Shown in pieces: positions 49,347 to 60,462 of a stretch of DNA of 64,000 bases. The notes under the pieces were generated by a model, which searched no databases, had not been told where the DNA came from, and was given only the letters and a program-made list of their open reading frames with translations. The translations under genes and the position numbers were made by a program. Each line of letters opens with the position of its first letter. Positions within the stretch are counted from its first letter, which is position 1. This stretch comes from Aquanectria penicillioides (Eukaryota > Ascomycota > Sordariomycetes > Hypocreales > Nectriaceae), in contig PYIU01000003.1 of assembly GCA_003415625.1 (NCBI GenBank), forward strand, positions 6,820,001 to 6,884,000, in the 5' to 3' direction.

Positions 49347-50264
49347 GATGGCCGACAGGGAAGATAGGGGCTTACGGCAAGAAGATACGTCATGAGAATT
49401 AAAAGGTGAAAAGGTGGGATTGGCAGGAAGATGAAGAAGCATGAAGACAGCTATTGTGGTCAAAAACATAGACATTGGGATAAACCGATTCACTTTGCTG
49501 ATCAAGCAGATCGAGAAACGATGTTATTGTCTAAAGCTAGAAATATGATTTGTGATTTGCATGCAGCTTCCCAAGATGTCAGTGCTGGTACATCCCCAAC
49601 CAATCTTCAAGTGGACGGCAGGTAGTCGAGCAAGCCGTGACCAAAGACCAGCAACAGTTCATCACTCCTTCACCAAATTAAAGCGCAAACGTTCGTTGAG
49701 CATAATCTTTTTTACAACGTCTAAAACTTATACAATGCGAGTTCCCCTTTGCAACACCTTCCAAGTCCCGAAACGATCGACCGTCATAAAAGTGCCAATC
49801 CGCCCGTGGCCTTGTCATCCCGAAAATCCAAGCAACGCAACAAAGACAAAAAGCGGGGTGGGAGAGAAAGCAACAAAAGGTTGAAGAAGAAAACGCAAAC
49901 ATTGATATGATGTTCCCTCACGCGCCCAAAACGCCTGCAGATTCCTATCCTTGCCAAAGTTTCCATGCCAGTTTCCAAACCGCCCTCCATCGAAGTGTGA
50001 TGAAGTGGCGCAACCTCCACCGGTGGGTCATGTCGTTAATTGTAAAGCCTCCCCCCAATGACCATCCAAGTTATTCCTCCGCTGCCAGTTCATTCTGCGC
50101 GAGACAAAGGAAATGTTGAAAAGAAAGATGTGTGTTTGTTGTAGTTGTCATGCCAAAGCGTGGTATTTCCCCTCCACAATGTTTGTTGCTTGTTCATCAA
50201 CTCCCTCACACCTCTTCATTAATAAAAAAAAATATGTACTTCACACAACCAATACCGAGGCGGA
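49347..50264. other. spacer between nimA and the uncharacterised gene
   Basis: About 0.9 kb holding the 3' flank of nimA and the presumed promoter of the uncharacterised gene, both on the minus strand. AT-richer than the coding parts. No gene seen. Confidence 0.4.
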
Positions 50265-52569
50265 CTACACCCGGGCGATTCGGCGTGCGCGGACGAGGAA
50301 AGGGCTGGGCATCTCATCACGCTCAGGGTCCCAAACAGCAACAGGCTCGTCGCCGCTGGATTTGCGCTCAAGTCCGAGGCGCTCACGGAACGCTCGCTTG
50401 GGGCTCATGTTCTCGCCAGTGGTGGGCAGGACGACGGCACTAAGCGGCCGGCCACCAGCACGAGCTTGCTGAAGCTCAACAAGGGTGCGGCCCTTGATGT
50501 TGTTCTTAGCTGCAACCTTTCCAAGGGCCTCGTCGCCGCTCTTCTTGAGCGAGGACTTGCGCATCAAGCCACCCAAGCCACCAACGTTGTCAGTCTGGAT
50601 GCTAGCCGCCGAAGGGATCTTGCTCAAGCGGCGAGTGGGAGATCGTGGGCCAGAGTCCAGCGGCAGCAAGGTGCACTTGGACACGAGGCCTGGGTTTGAG
50701 GACTGAGGCTTGAGGCGGTTCATGGGCGCCGACTTCTGCGAAGTGAGAACGGGTCTCGACTTGGAAGTAAAGGGGTTCTTGGACGATCTGATGTTGCGTG
50801 TAGGCGATGGCATAATGTCTTCGTCATCCGAGTCCGTCAGCGACGGCTCGCGAGGGAGATCCCATCGAAGGTCGTTCGAGTTGCCGTTGCCGTTAGCAGC
50901 GAAAATGTTGCCGGCGTTGTGGGTGGGCGGCTTGGTGTTGCCGTTGCGTCGCGGCGACAGCGACAATGATGCAATGGCGATGGGGCTGGGCGATCCCATT
51001 TCGATATCCATGGGCGTGCCGGCGTTGCCCACAAACATCGTCTGTGCTCTACCGAAGGGAGTTCGAGCAGGCTTCTTGGTCTCCCTTGAGCTTTCGGGGC
51101 TGTCAATGGAATACTCGGAGATGTCGGTAGTTGATGGGAACTCGTCTCCACTGGTGCCAACAGATGACTGTGGGTATTCGGCCTTGGTTGGAGCCGGCAA
51201 GTCTGTGTCCTGGCTGGTTGGCCGAGATGGCACAAAAGTCACAGCCTTCTTCTCAACCTCAATCTCGACACGAGCTTGAACCTCTTCCTCAAAGCGCTTC
51301 TGGAGTCTCTCCATCTCGGCGTTGGCCAGGCGATCGATCTCGAGACGTGCCTTGAGCTCCCACTCCCGTCTCAACGAAGAGTCCAGCTCCTCTCGAATTA
51401 TGTCCTTCTCACGCTCCAAGTTGACCATTCGCTCAGTAACTTCCCTCTCCTTCTTGCGGAGGGCATCCTCCTTCATCCTGAGTGACTTGTTGAGCTCAAC
51501 CACCTCCTTTTCCTTGCGCATCAGCTTGACAATAGGCAAGTTCAAGAGCTGCTCTGTATCGGGCCTTCGGTCCGGGTTGACCCGGAGACAGTCCTTGATG
51601 ACTTGATACAGTTCGGGTGAGTAGACTTCAGGCAAGGCAGGGAATTTGCCTTCCTTGATCTTTTGGACAAGCTGGAAGTGGGTCTTGGCGTTAAAAGGCG
51701 GCTCGCGAGCACAGAGCTCGTAGATTATGCAGCCGAGGGACCAAATGTCTGACTTGAGGGTGTACTTCTCGGCAGCGCAGATCTCAGGCGACATGTAGAA
51801 GGGGGTGCCGACGTAGGTGGAGGCGAAATCGTGAGACTTGATCATCTTGGACAGACCAAAGTCGCCCAACTTGACCGAGTTGTCCTCGCCCAGGAAGACT
51901 GTCTTGTGTTAGTGACGTTGCCTCGTTACTAGTCAAAGTGGGTACTCCGATCTGATGTCTTACCATTCTCGGGCTTCAAATCACGGTGCAAAATTGTCAT
52001 GGTTCCCGGAGGAACCTTGGGGCCCCCGGCGATGTTTCCTTGAAGTCCTCCAAGGACATTGGTGCCAACCTCCGGAGGATCGATTCCATAGTGACACCTG
52101 TAAAGGGCCATGACAAGCTGGCTAAAGATGCTCCAAACAAAACTCTCCTGGGCTCGCTGGCCCTTGAGTGATAGGTCCTTGATGACTCGTCCCAGATCTC
52201 CATTTCCGCAGTATTCCATGTAGAGGTGAAGGTCTTGGCTGACCTTGAGGTGCTCGCGGTGGTAGTAGGCGACAATGTTTTCGTGGCGGAGATGCGAGAG
52301 GATCTGGAACTCGGCGTGGAGCTGCTCACGCTCCTTCTGGGACATGCGGAGGTAGGATATTTCTTTGCGGCACATGATGAAGCCGTCAACCTTGCGGCGG
52401 ACTTTTCGAATCACACCAAAGGAGCCATGGCCTGCGAGCGTGAAGAATCACGCCAAGAGTTAGCTTTCGTGCACCTCAAGAGGCGTCATGGACGGTCGAT
52501 GCCAATCCCAAGACGGACACAAGACATACCAATCTTCTCCAGCGTTTCGTACTTGTCTTCGGAGGACAT
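50265..52569 (-). CDS. nimA: NIMA-type mitotic serine/threonine kinase
   Basis: Three exons, 52569..52530, 52431..51964 and 51898..50265, give 713 residues; A. nidulans NIMA has 699. Donors are GTATGT and GTAAGA, acceptors CAG and CAG, phase kept. The kinase domain lies in about residues 8-300: glycine loop GHGSFG (14-19), Lys36 in 'CRKEI', HRDLKPEN (162-169), DFG (182-184) and activation loop 'STYVGTPFY'. Before HRD there is the Gly/Pro insert ('GIDPPEVGTNVLGGLQGN') typical of fungal NIMA. A charged coiled coil follows (about 300-400) and then a Ser/Pro/Arg-rich tail with many S/TP sites, as expected for the regulated, degraded C-terminus. NIMA drives entry into mitosis together with CDK1 and acts in the nucleus and at spindle poles. 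The start at 52569 is the only ATG just before the glycine loop. It diverges from the ankyrin/BTB gene. Confidence 0.97.
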
Positions 52570-53070
52570 GATGAATGCAATTTCACGGTCAATAACCGTT
52601 TTAACTCTTAACCCATGCAGTGACGATTCCTTTGCCAGCCAACAACGGCAGTGTTCAAGTTCACGCTCGGGATGGGGATGGTGATGGGATGAACGAAAAG
52701 CGACCAGTGCGCGCAACCAGGAAAGAAAAAAGAAGACGCGAACGCACGACAAGACAAAAAAACCCTGCTGTTGTTAGTAGCGAACTCGACTGTTTGTTGC
52801 TTAAAGGTCAAGGAAAGGAAAAAGAGAGCGGTGGAGAGTCGCAATCCGCTTGAGGACATTTGGTTGTCGTGCACCGGCCTCGCACCCTTGCAGGTCTGGT
52901 CATCGGCCGAGCTACTAGCAAGTAAACAGTTGGCGCGGCTGCCATGGCAACGGGCCCCGGCGGCGGGCGGCTTGGGCGGCTGGGGCCGAGCTCGTTTGGT
53001 CGAGTTGGCGGTGACTGATGTTTTGCCGAAGAACAGCCGGACGTCTTTTTGGTCAGAGAGACAAAGGTCC

Positions 53071-53087
53071 TTATCGATAAGATAAAC
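53071..53087. promoter_or_regulatory. clustered GATA motifs
   Basis: TTATCGATAA is a palindrome holding two opposed GATA cores and is followed directly by GATAA. Three cores within 17 bases is the arrangement favoured by fungal GATA factors such as AreA/NIT2. Binding is not shown. Confidence 0.45.
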
Positions 53088-53132
53088 CCCAGTGTTGGTG
53101 CATGTAAAGCAGCTTGAGTGGCCGGAGATAAC

Positions 53133-53190
53133 ATGACGTCGGTGAGGGCGGTGGGCCGGTGCTCGAGGGACCTAAACCTGGTGATTGGCT
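53133..53190. promoter_or_regulatory. CRE-like site and CCAAT box
   Basis: ATGACGTC (about 53133-53140) matches seven of eight bases of the CRE/ATF palindrome. GATTGGCT (about 53183-53190) is the reverse of the CCAAT consensus AGCCAATC bound by the HAP/NF-Y complex. Both lie about 200-250 bases upstream of the ankyrin/BTB start and 560-620 upstream of nimA. Confidence 0.45.
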
Positions 53191-53385
53191 GACTACCCAG
53201 GCCGGATTTCGTGATGGCGGCGTTATGGAGGGGGATCAAGTCGAGCGCGTGCTGCTTTAATAATCATCATGAAAAAAAAAAATTCGCCCAAAAAGCGATT
53301 CAGAGAATTTGGCAAAATTGATCCATAGTCCCATCTTCGTCCCTGCTGCATCTCCTAGCCGCCTCCAAGTTACCCGCCTCAGACC

Positions 53386-55586
53386 ATGGTTCTCAGAAAG
53401 GACCAGCTCGAGGGCGCCCTCGCCCAAGAGACCATCCTCATCAAGAGCGGCGTCCTTCGGGACGAGAACCCCTCGACGACAGCCCCGAGTTCAGCGACTT
53501 CCTCACGGCTTGCCGGCACGGCGACCTCCGTACATGTCAGGAGCTTATCAACCGAGGCGTCAACATCAATGGCAAAGACAGCTTCGACTATACGCCCTTG
53601 ATTATTGTACGTGCTGTGTTATCCCAGTTGAGGAGACATGGTGGGGGTTTCGGAGATAATGGATTCAGCAACATGAGATGAGATACCAGGCTTCTAACAC
53701 GCCAACAGGCTAGTTTGTGTGGACATTATGAGCTTGTCCAGCTTCTATTAGAAGCCGGTAAGTTAACCCAGCATCCAATCATTGGTTTTGCTTATTTTAC
53801 GTCCCATCAAGTTGATGAGCTGCCCTATCATGAGCATGAGCTTCCCCCTCACAACCTGAGCTGGAATACCGTTCAGCACTTGAGAACCAGTCAACTCACA
53901 CTCTCTTACAACAGGCGCCCTGGCTGAACGAAATACTTTCCAAGGCGAGAGATGCATCTACAATGCTCTCAACGATCGCATCCGTAACCTCCTCCTCCAA
54001 TACGACTTCTCCAAGTCCACTGACCCTTATGTGTACTGGACAACTCACATCTCAACCCTCATCGGCCGCACCACCCCCAACACGGCCGATATCTCGCTCG
54101 TCGCTGGCAAGCGTTCTTTCCAACTGCACAAATTTATCCTCGCCTCGAGGTCCCCCTATTTCCACAGGAAACTCACCGCTACTCCAGACTCGGACACGTG
54201 GAAACTAGCCACTGTCGTTCCGCCCGAAGCCTACCAGATCGTTTTGCGGTATCTTTACCTCGGCGATGTACCGAAGGATCTCGCACTGCCAGAAGCGGTG
54301 CCTCGGAGGAAGACGTCGCCAAGGGCCTAGATAAAATCAGCAAGCAGCTTGAAGTCGAGCAACTGTGGGAGGCAATTCTAGCGGGAACTGACAGGCGTCT
54401 AGCCCGCCAACGGTATCAAGACGAGGTGGAGCGCGCAAGAAATCAACTCGAGGACTTTTTTCGCCAGAATGTGGTAGGCCACAGAATGGTGATAGACACG
54501 GACCGGGTCAAGGATGTCAAGTGGCAGTACGGCAACGCCATGTTTGCCGACGTGCTCCTTCGAGCGGATGAGCCCAGCGACCCCGAGATCGAAGAACCCT
54601 CCAGCAGCGAAACTGGACAGGCACGCACCTCGAGTATTCCCGTCGGCCCAGCCGTCGACTACGACGAATCCGTGAGGAAACGGAAATCGGTACTCTATCC
54701 CGCACACAAGGCGATGCTCATACGCAGCGAGTACTTTGAGAAGATGTTCTCTGGCGACTTTCTGGAGTCACAACAAGCCGACCACCTCCGCGTTGTTACT
54801 GTGGACTGCTCGCCGGCAGTACTCGAAATTATCCTCTCGTTCTTATACACCGAGACAGTTGTATGTCCACTCGAGCATGCACTTGACCTTCTTTATGCGG
54901 CCGATATGCTGTTCCTAGACAACCTCAAGTCAAAGGCCGCTGTAGCGATCAGCACGCTCGGCAGCGGCACGTCCAACATGCTTGTCGACCGAACCCACGG
55001 CCAAGAAAACGGAGACGGCACTACAAACGGCGAGGCGACGATGGAGCAGGTGGAAATGGAGCCAATCAACATCTACGACGTTATCCACGCGGCGTGGGAG
55101 CTTCGTGTGCAGCGGCTCGAGGAGTTTGCCGCGCGATACCTGGCGTACCGCCTGGAGGACTACATCGACGAGCAGGATTTCCAAGACCTTATCAACGAAA
55201 GCGCACAACGCCTGCGCACCCGTGAGGAAACGGATACCATCGAGCTGCTGGACGATATCCGGTATTACCTGTCTGAGCGATTCCGCCTGCGATTCGAGGA
55301 CGCCGGCCTGGAGGAAATGATGGACGAGGAGGGCGAGATCGACGCCCAATTAGCTGCTGCCATGGCTGATCAGGCGGCCATCACAGAGGGCGGCGATGCT
55401 ACGCCAGCCGCAAACGGGACTGATAACGGCGTGGAGGCGAAAGAACCGGAACTTAGAAAGGCTGCAGTGGTGCGCACGCTGGATGGCGAGGAGGCAGAAG
55501 ATGAATTCGCTTCGGATGCCATTAATTATCAAATCTTGCTTGGAAAGATCGACGCCATGCTGGATCGCCTGAAGCTCGATGCTTGA
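53386..55586 (+). CDS. ankyrin repeat and double BTB/POZ protein, ABTB1-like, with two apparent frameshifts
   Basis: Exons 53386..53606, 53709..53757 and 53915..55586 (donors GTACGT and GTAAGT, acceptors CAG). An ankyrin unit ('DFLTACRHGDLRTCQELI', 'DYTPLIIASLCGHYELVQLLLEAGA') crosses the two introns. A first BTB domain follows ('TADISLVAGKRSFQLHKFILASRSPYF', here split for length; 'IVLRYLYLGDV') and a second ('MFADVLLRADE', 'PAHKAMLIRSEYFEKMFSGDF', 'IILSFLYTETV'). Such proteins are usually substrate adaptors for cullin-3 ubiquitin ligases. The frame breaks twice. Near 53462-53468 the sequence must shift from the start frame to the one reading 'EPLDDSPEFSDF', and near 54286-54293 it must shift to reach 'RSGASEEDVAKGLDKISKQLE'. 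Each break needs one more base; the full product would be about 647 residues. A 44-bp GTATCT..CCAG intron (54249-54292) could also restore the second frame, but it would remove the end of the first BTB fold. Confidence 0.8.
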
Positions 55587-56084
55587 ACGTGCACGTATTC
55601 GGGTCTAGTGGGCTAGATATGGGCTGCACAGCCGGTTAAATCATACAACCAACCATGTGATAGATGTTATAGTTAGCATGGCATCTAGACAGATCCACAA
55701 AAGGTCATCAAGAAATACACACAAAAGTCAAAGCGTCAGATTTTGATGTGAAATTTTAGATATTTTCTCAATTTTTTTTCGGTCAATATGGATTGTTTGG
55801 TTTCTTTTGTTGTTTTTTCAGGTTGACGATAATGACAATGTAAGTTAGGTACAGCAAGCAAATGAAATAATGGGCCCTTGGGCCGAACTCAGCAATCAAT
55901 CTCACGGCCTCCTCCCGGCCTTGTAAAGCAAAATCTCCTTGCATTGGAAACCAATGGAGGCTGGTCGCTAGCCACCTGCATCATCTCACTCTGTGCACCC
56001 AATAACAATTCACCTGCAAGCAGGCTCCCTCCTAGTCCTTGATATGCATCATTCCCCCGCTTCTTCTTGGCAGAGGGTATTCAC
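55587..56084. other. convergent spacer, ankyrin/BTB and choline kinase 3' ends
   Basis: 498 bases between two stop codons facing each other. AT-rich, with T-runs near 55770-55780 suited to 3' ends. No gene seen. Confidence 0.5.
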
Positions 56085-59006
56085 TTAGTATTCAACAATC
56101 TTCAATCTTGACTGCACAGCCTCGGGCAGTTCCTCCTTCTTAACCAGACCCATCAGTACACAGTCGCCCCAGAAAAACATGGCGCGGCTTTGCGTGTACT
56201 GGAGGTAGTCGAACTCATCGTCGCCTACGTCATCCTCTGTAAAAGAAACATCGAGGCCAGGGATCTTTGCCTGCACGATCCCCCACGCAACCCACTGGAT
56301 GTGGTTGGCGGGACGCCACAACCGGGTCTCCTCCAAAAGCTCCCGCACGCGTTTGTCGCTCTGCTCCTCATTGGCGCGCTCGGCAGCGCTCCATCCTCCC
56401 GGAGGTACACGAGCATCGAGCATGAAATCAACGATGGAGTTTGAGCTGGGGGTGTTGGGCTGAACAAGCGGTGTCGAAGGACCGCTGGAGAGGCTTCCGT
56501 CCGAGGGGCCTAGCTGCGGTGTAGTAGCGTTGCTCTGGTTGAATCGAGGTCGGTGTTCGACGTAGGCCTTGAGGAAGCGTTTCTGTTCGTCCAGGGTGGG
56601 GTATCGTCGCTCGTTGCAGGCGTACGAGTAGACTGGGTCATGGTAGTTGTATGTCCACTCAGTAAAGTGGTTGGCAAACTCGATGCCGGGGAGGTTGGCA
56701 CCGGCATATTCGAAGTCGATGACAATAAGCTGCTTATGCTGGTTGGCGGGCTGCAGAAGAGGCGACTTTTCATCGTCGGGGCGAACACGCAAGATGTTTC
56801 CATATTGAGTCTATGTAAAATGGGTGAGTATTGTATCGTGGGTTTGGGAAGGAGAAAAGGTAGGGGTTCTCTTACATCGCTATGGGCAAAGACAAGGCGG
56901 CTGCTGATGTCCTTTCGCCCGTTGTAATGGCTCTCAAGATAGTTGCGGTATTTGATCACAGCCGCCTTGAACTGTGCCCACGGCGCGCCACAGACGTATC
57001 CGTTAGCCTTCCACGCGTGGAGGGCAGAGTCTCGTCGTGTAGCTTCCGTCTCGTGCTCAAACTGATTGTCCAAGAAGTTCGTGATGCGTTCGACATTGTC
57101 CACCCACTGATCCCAGTTTCTCCAGACATTAGGGCCGTTTTGTCTCTCATGGGGCAGCAACTCAACACCCTCATGGAGCTCTCGCATACGCTTGGCAATC
57201 TGCCTGGTGATATACGCGTCACGAAGGTCTGGGGCTGTCAAGGTGATGGCGTTGAAGAATTGCTCGAAACGGCCGTTCTGGAAGGTGCCCAGCAGGCGTG
57301 GGCCAATCCTCTTGCGGGCGAGTCTCTGAAGAACAGAAAGTTCGTTTTCTCGGTCAATGAGATGTTCGACTTGAGGTCCATAGATACGAAGAAGGAGTTT
57401 TGCCGGCCTCTTCTTGCCTACGACATCTGGAAGTTCGACCGGGGGGGAGACGACATAGACGGCGTTGGTCAGAGCACCGCTGAGACGCTCGACTGAGATA
57501 CTGTCGCCAGTGCCCAAAGGAATCCGCCTCCATCCTTTCAGTCGCAGGGTGTGAGCAATGCGGATAATTTCATTCTTGAAGGTCACCCAGGCCTCACGTT
57601 CCTTTTCGGCCTTGGAGTCGGATACAATGGCGGATTCATCAGTCCCAGCGGCACCGCCGGCGTAGCTCATGGTCTTGGAGTTGTCGAGCCAAGCATCACA
57701 ACTAGGGACAATGATGTCACCATCAACATAATCAGTATCGGATGAGGCGTTACGAAGCGAAGCCCGCGAGCTACTCTTGCGGGATCGGGGTCGGGACAGT
57801 CTAGGACTGAAGTGCGGGACGGCATTGAAGCCCATATGCGCCATAGAATCTTCAAGAATACGTTGGAGACGGTCGAAGGAGATGTCACTCCCCTGGGAAT
57901 CGACCGATTCTGATCGCTCATGGCCATTCATGGATTCATCTTGGTCATGACGAGTGATGCGCTCGCCATTGCTCTCCTTGGGAGGAGAGTTAGACTTGCG
58001 ATGACGAGGCTTGCGTCTCCGAGATGAAGCCTTCCTCTTTTCATGCTCCAACCAATCATTGACTTGGGCAAGGAGTTTCTCACTGTAGTACTGGCGGTGG
58101 TGGCTTTGGTGTTGAGTGGCATGCGTATGATCCTCATGGGCAGGGCGGACAGACGGGGAACTCTCACCAGGGGAAGACCTGGAGGAGCCGTTGGTGAGTT
58201 GAGGGGGAGGTAGCTTGCCGCTCAGACGACGCTTGGGGCCAGCGGGGAATTGTCTCATAGGCTGGGACTCATCTTCGAGGAGTTGAATCTCGGGTTCGGT
58301 GTCGGCAATATGCACGGCTGCGTTGCAAGTAAGCTCCATTCTGGCTATACCAAGAACTGGTTCATGCGCCATGCCAATGACGGGGGTGGCGAACATGTGG
58401 GGTTTCGAGGGAAGGACGCAACGATAGATGGGAGATTGAAAGTGGGAGGTTGAGAAGTGAGAAGTGAGAAGTGAGAAATGAGAAATGAGGACGTGGGTGA
58501 GAGACGAGGATGAAAGAGACGAGGATGAATAACAGGATATGAGACGACGACAGGCAGAACATATGGGCGAGAAAGACACTCACTTGAGCGCCGAGAGGCA
58601 CGGGAATGCGGCAGCTCTTAACCGGCTGTCGTGGCCTTTCTCAGACACTGTGATCATGACATGCCCACCACACTTGCGATAAGAGAGACAAGGGCCCGAC
58701 CTGGAGTGTGATGGTTGTCAGGCTCATCATTCGCGTCAGGCTTGAGTTGCACAGGGCTCAAGGGTCAGGCGGGGAACAGGGGATTGCAGGACAGTGAGAT
58801 AGAGGCTCAGCTACGCCAGAGGCATCGGGAAACAAGGGCACATGTTACGAGGCGCATCGAGACGTACCTTTGAGAGAGCCGCTGGCGGACGAGGGGCGGT
58901 CGCCGTCGTCATCGCTCTTGAGCGCGGAGCGCAAGGGCTGCTGGACCACGGAGAGTTGGCCATTGCTCGCCGCGGGGTTAGGCGAGGGCGAGGGCGCCGC
59001 AGACAT
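56085..59006 (-). CDS. choline/ethanolamine kinase
   Basis: Exons 59006..58868, 58317..56876 and 56810..56085 give 768 residues. The reaction is ATP plus choline (or ethanolamine) to the phospho-form, first step of the cytosolic Kennedy pathway for phosphatidylcholine. The kinase core occupies about residues 260-768. It includes 'RLSGALTNAVYVV', the Brenner motif HSDTQYGN (H525, D527, N532) split by the second intron exactly after Asp, and 'IDFEYAG' (D559, metal binding). The N-terminal about 250 residues are Ser/Arg/Pro-rich, as in fungal members. The first exon was chosen because it ends 'SLK' plus one base at a GTACGT donor and joins in phase at CGCAG to 'VHIADTEPEIQLLEDE'. Intron 1 is long, about 550 bp. 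If it is not used, translation could start at 58396 or 58372, inside the same frame. A Ser/Pro/Gln insert ('NATTPQLGPSDGSLSSGPSTP') lies late in the domain. Confidence 0.92.
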
Positions 59007-60462
59007 GACGGGCAATGCAGGGCCTCGAAAGAGGCGAGCGGACGTTGATTGAGCTGGGAGGGAGTTGCGAAAAGAAAAGCGCGGTGAAAAGACGGGGGGG
59101 AAAGAGAGGTGAAATGAGTCAAGCCGGATTGAGAAAGTCGAGATGCAGGTTGGCCACATGCAGATGCAGGAGGCGACGGGTCGTTCTTTTTGCCCCCCCC
59201 CCGCCCGCTACCCAAGGCAAGGCTCAAAGGTGACAAGCACAGGCTGAAAATGGCTGAAGCGTGGTGCGGGAGTACGCTTATCAGGGAACCGGGGTGGGCA
59301 ATTAGAAGGCTCGTTCAATTCGTTATAGGTTAGCCCAGGCACGATAAGGAACGGCTACTCGGCTCAGAATGGATTTTATGAGGAGAAGGGCACGAGACCA
59401 AATTCTGAGTGAGGAGAGAAGAGAGGAACCCGAAAAAAGGAAACCCGTGGGGAAGAGAGAAGTCTAAATACCCCGGAGGAATTTTTGTTGAAGCCAGGAA
59501 AGGAAAAGAATGGGAAAAAAAGAAAGCGACAGAGAAAGAAAGGCATGAAATTGGACCGGCATGACCACACGCCCCCCCCTCAACATCAACAAAAACGGGT
59601 GTGCTCCCTACACAGTACCTCACGGGAAACTCTAACCACATGATCCCGAGTTCCAATGGCAGCCAACGGGGGCCAGCTCGGCCTGCCGGCCTTGCTTGGA
59701 GTTGGTGTCCATACCAGGGAAGCAATCACGACAAGGGGACGTCACCGACGCTGTCGCCAACACCGACCGGAACCCGCCACCCCTTGTTTCCGGAATCCCA
59801 CTTGGCTGGAACAAGTCGACATGATTCCTTCACGGGTTGACCTCTTCGTCGCCGTTGGTTGGCTCCCTGGCTGGCTACCTGGGCCATTTTCGCAGCCGCA
59901 ACCCTCCCCACGGCGCACACGGCACCCACAACGCCCACAGCGTGCCCCGTTGCCCACAGCGTTTTCACCCCCATGGGAATCCCTGGGATTACCCTTCGAG
60001 GGTCCCTCGCGGCCCAGATAAATCCCTGCCCAACCATCCAACCCTCAAAGAATCCCCCGACCAGATGCACCGAAACCCATCTGAGCGCGCCCGGCCACGT
60101 GACGTAATTCCAGGTGGCTAGTAACGCTAACGCCTTTTCAAGCCGCCTCGGTGGCGGTTTTCGGCAGCGTCTCACATGCCCACCGCAAGGTTGTCGTAGC
60201 TTGACCTGCTGCTGAGCTTGGACAGTGCCGCTTTTTCCCATGACACTGATAACCCATTGACCCCCACGGTGCTCTCCACTGTGCACAATTCGAGATCACG
60301 TTGTCACCGTTTTGCGTCCATGGGTTCACTCGCCGTTTTAAACTGTTGGTTCATATCTACTATCTATCGATTGATGCTGCATCACGCCACCAAATGCCTC
60401 GCCTATTCTATGTTATCTATTGACTCCAATGCTACCCCAGTACAGCCCCAACTAGTCCATAC
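59007..60462. other. choline kinase promoter region and 3' flank of alcohol dehydrogenase
   Basis: 1.46 kb without a supportable gene. Purine-rich from 59380 to 59560, then GC-rich to about 60110. Plus-strand frames at 59656-60021 and 59837-60121 and minus frame 59726-60286 overlap and have no family resemblance. Confidence 0.45.
60096..60107. promoter_or_regulatory. overlapping E-box and ATF/CRE site
   Basis: CACGTG at 60096-60101 overlaps TGACGTAA at 60100-60107. CACGTG is a bHLH site and TGACGTAA a bZIP site in fungi. It lies about 1.1 kb upstream of the choline kinase start and 350 bases after the alcohol dehydrogenase stop, so the target gene is unclear. Confidence 0.4.

Larger units (their letters stand above)
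52570..53385. other. divergent promoter between nimA and the ankyrin/BTB gene
   Basis: The 816 bases between the two start codons must contain both promoters. I see no gene. It contains a GATA cluster, a CRE-like site and a CCAAT box, listed separately, and an A-run near 53272-53281. Confidence 0.6.

Noticed and set aside
50710..51279. 189-codon plus-strand frame
   Set aside because: Lies opposite the coding sequence of nimA and is its shadow.
56882..57496. 204-codon plus-strand frame
   Set aside because: Lies opposite the kinase domain of the choline kinase gene.
59656..60286. Frames of 121 and 186 codons on opposite strands
   Set aside because: Both cover one GC-rich promoter stretch with no family resemblance.
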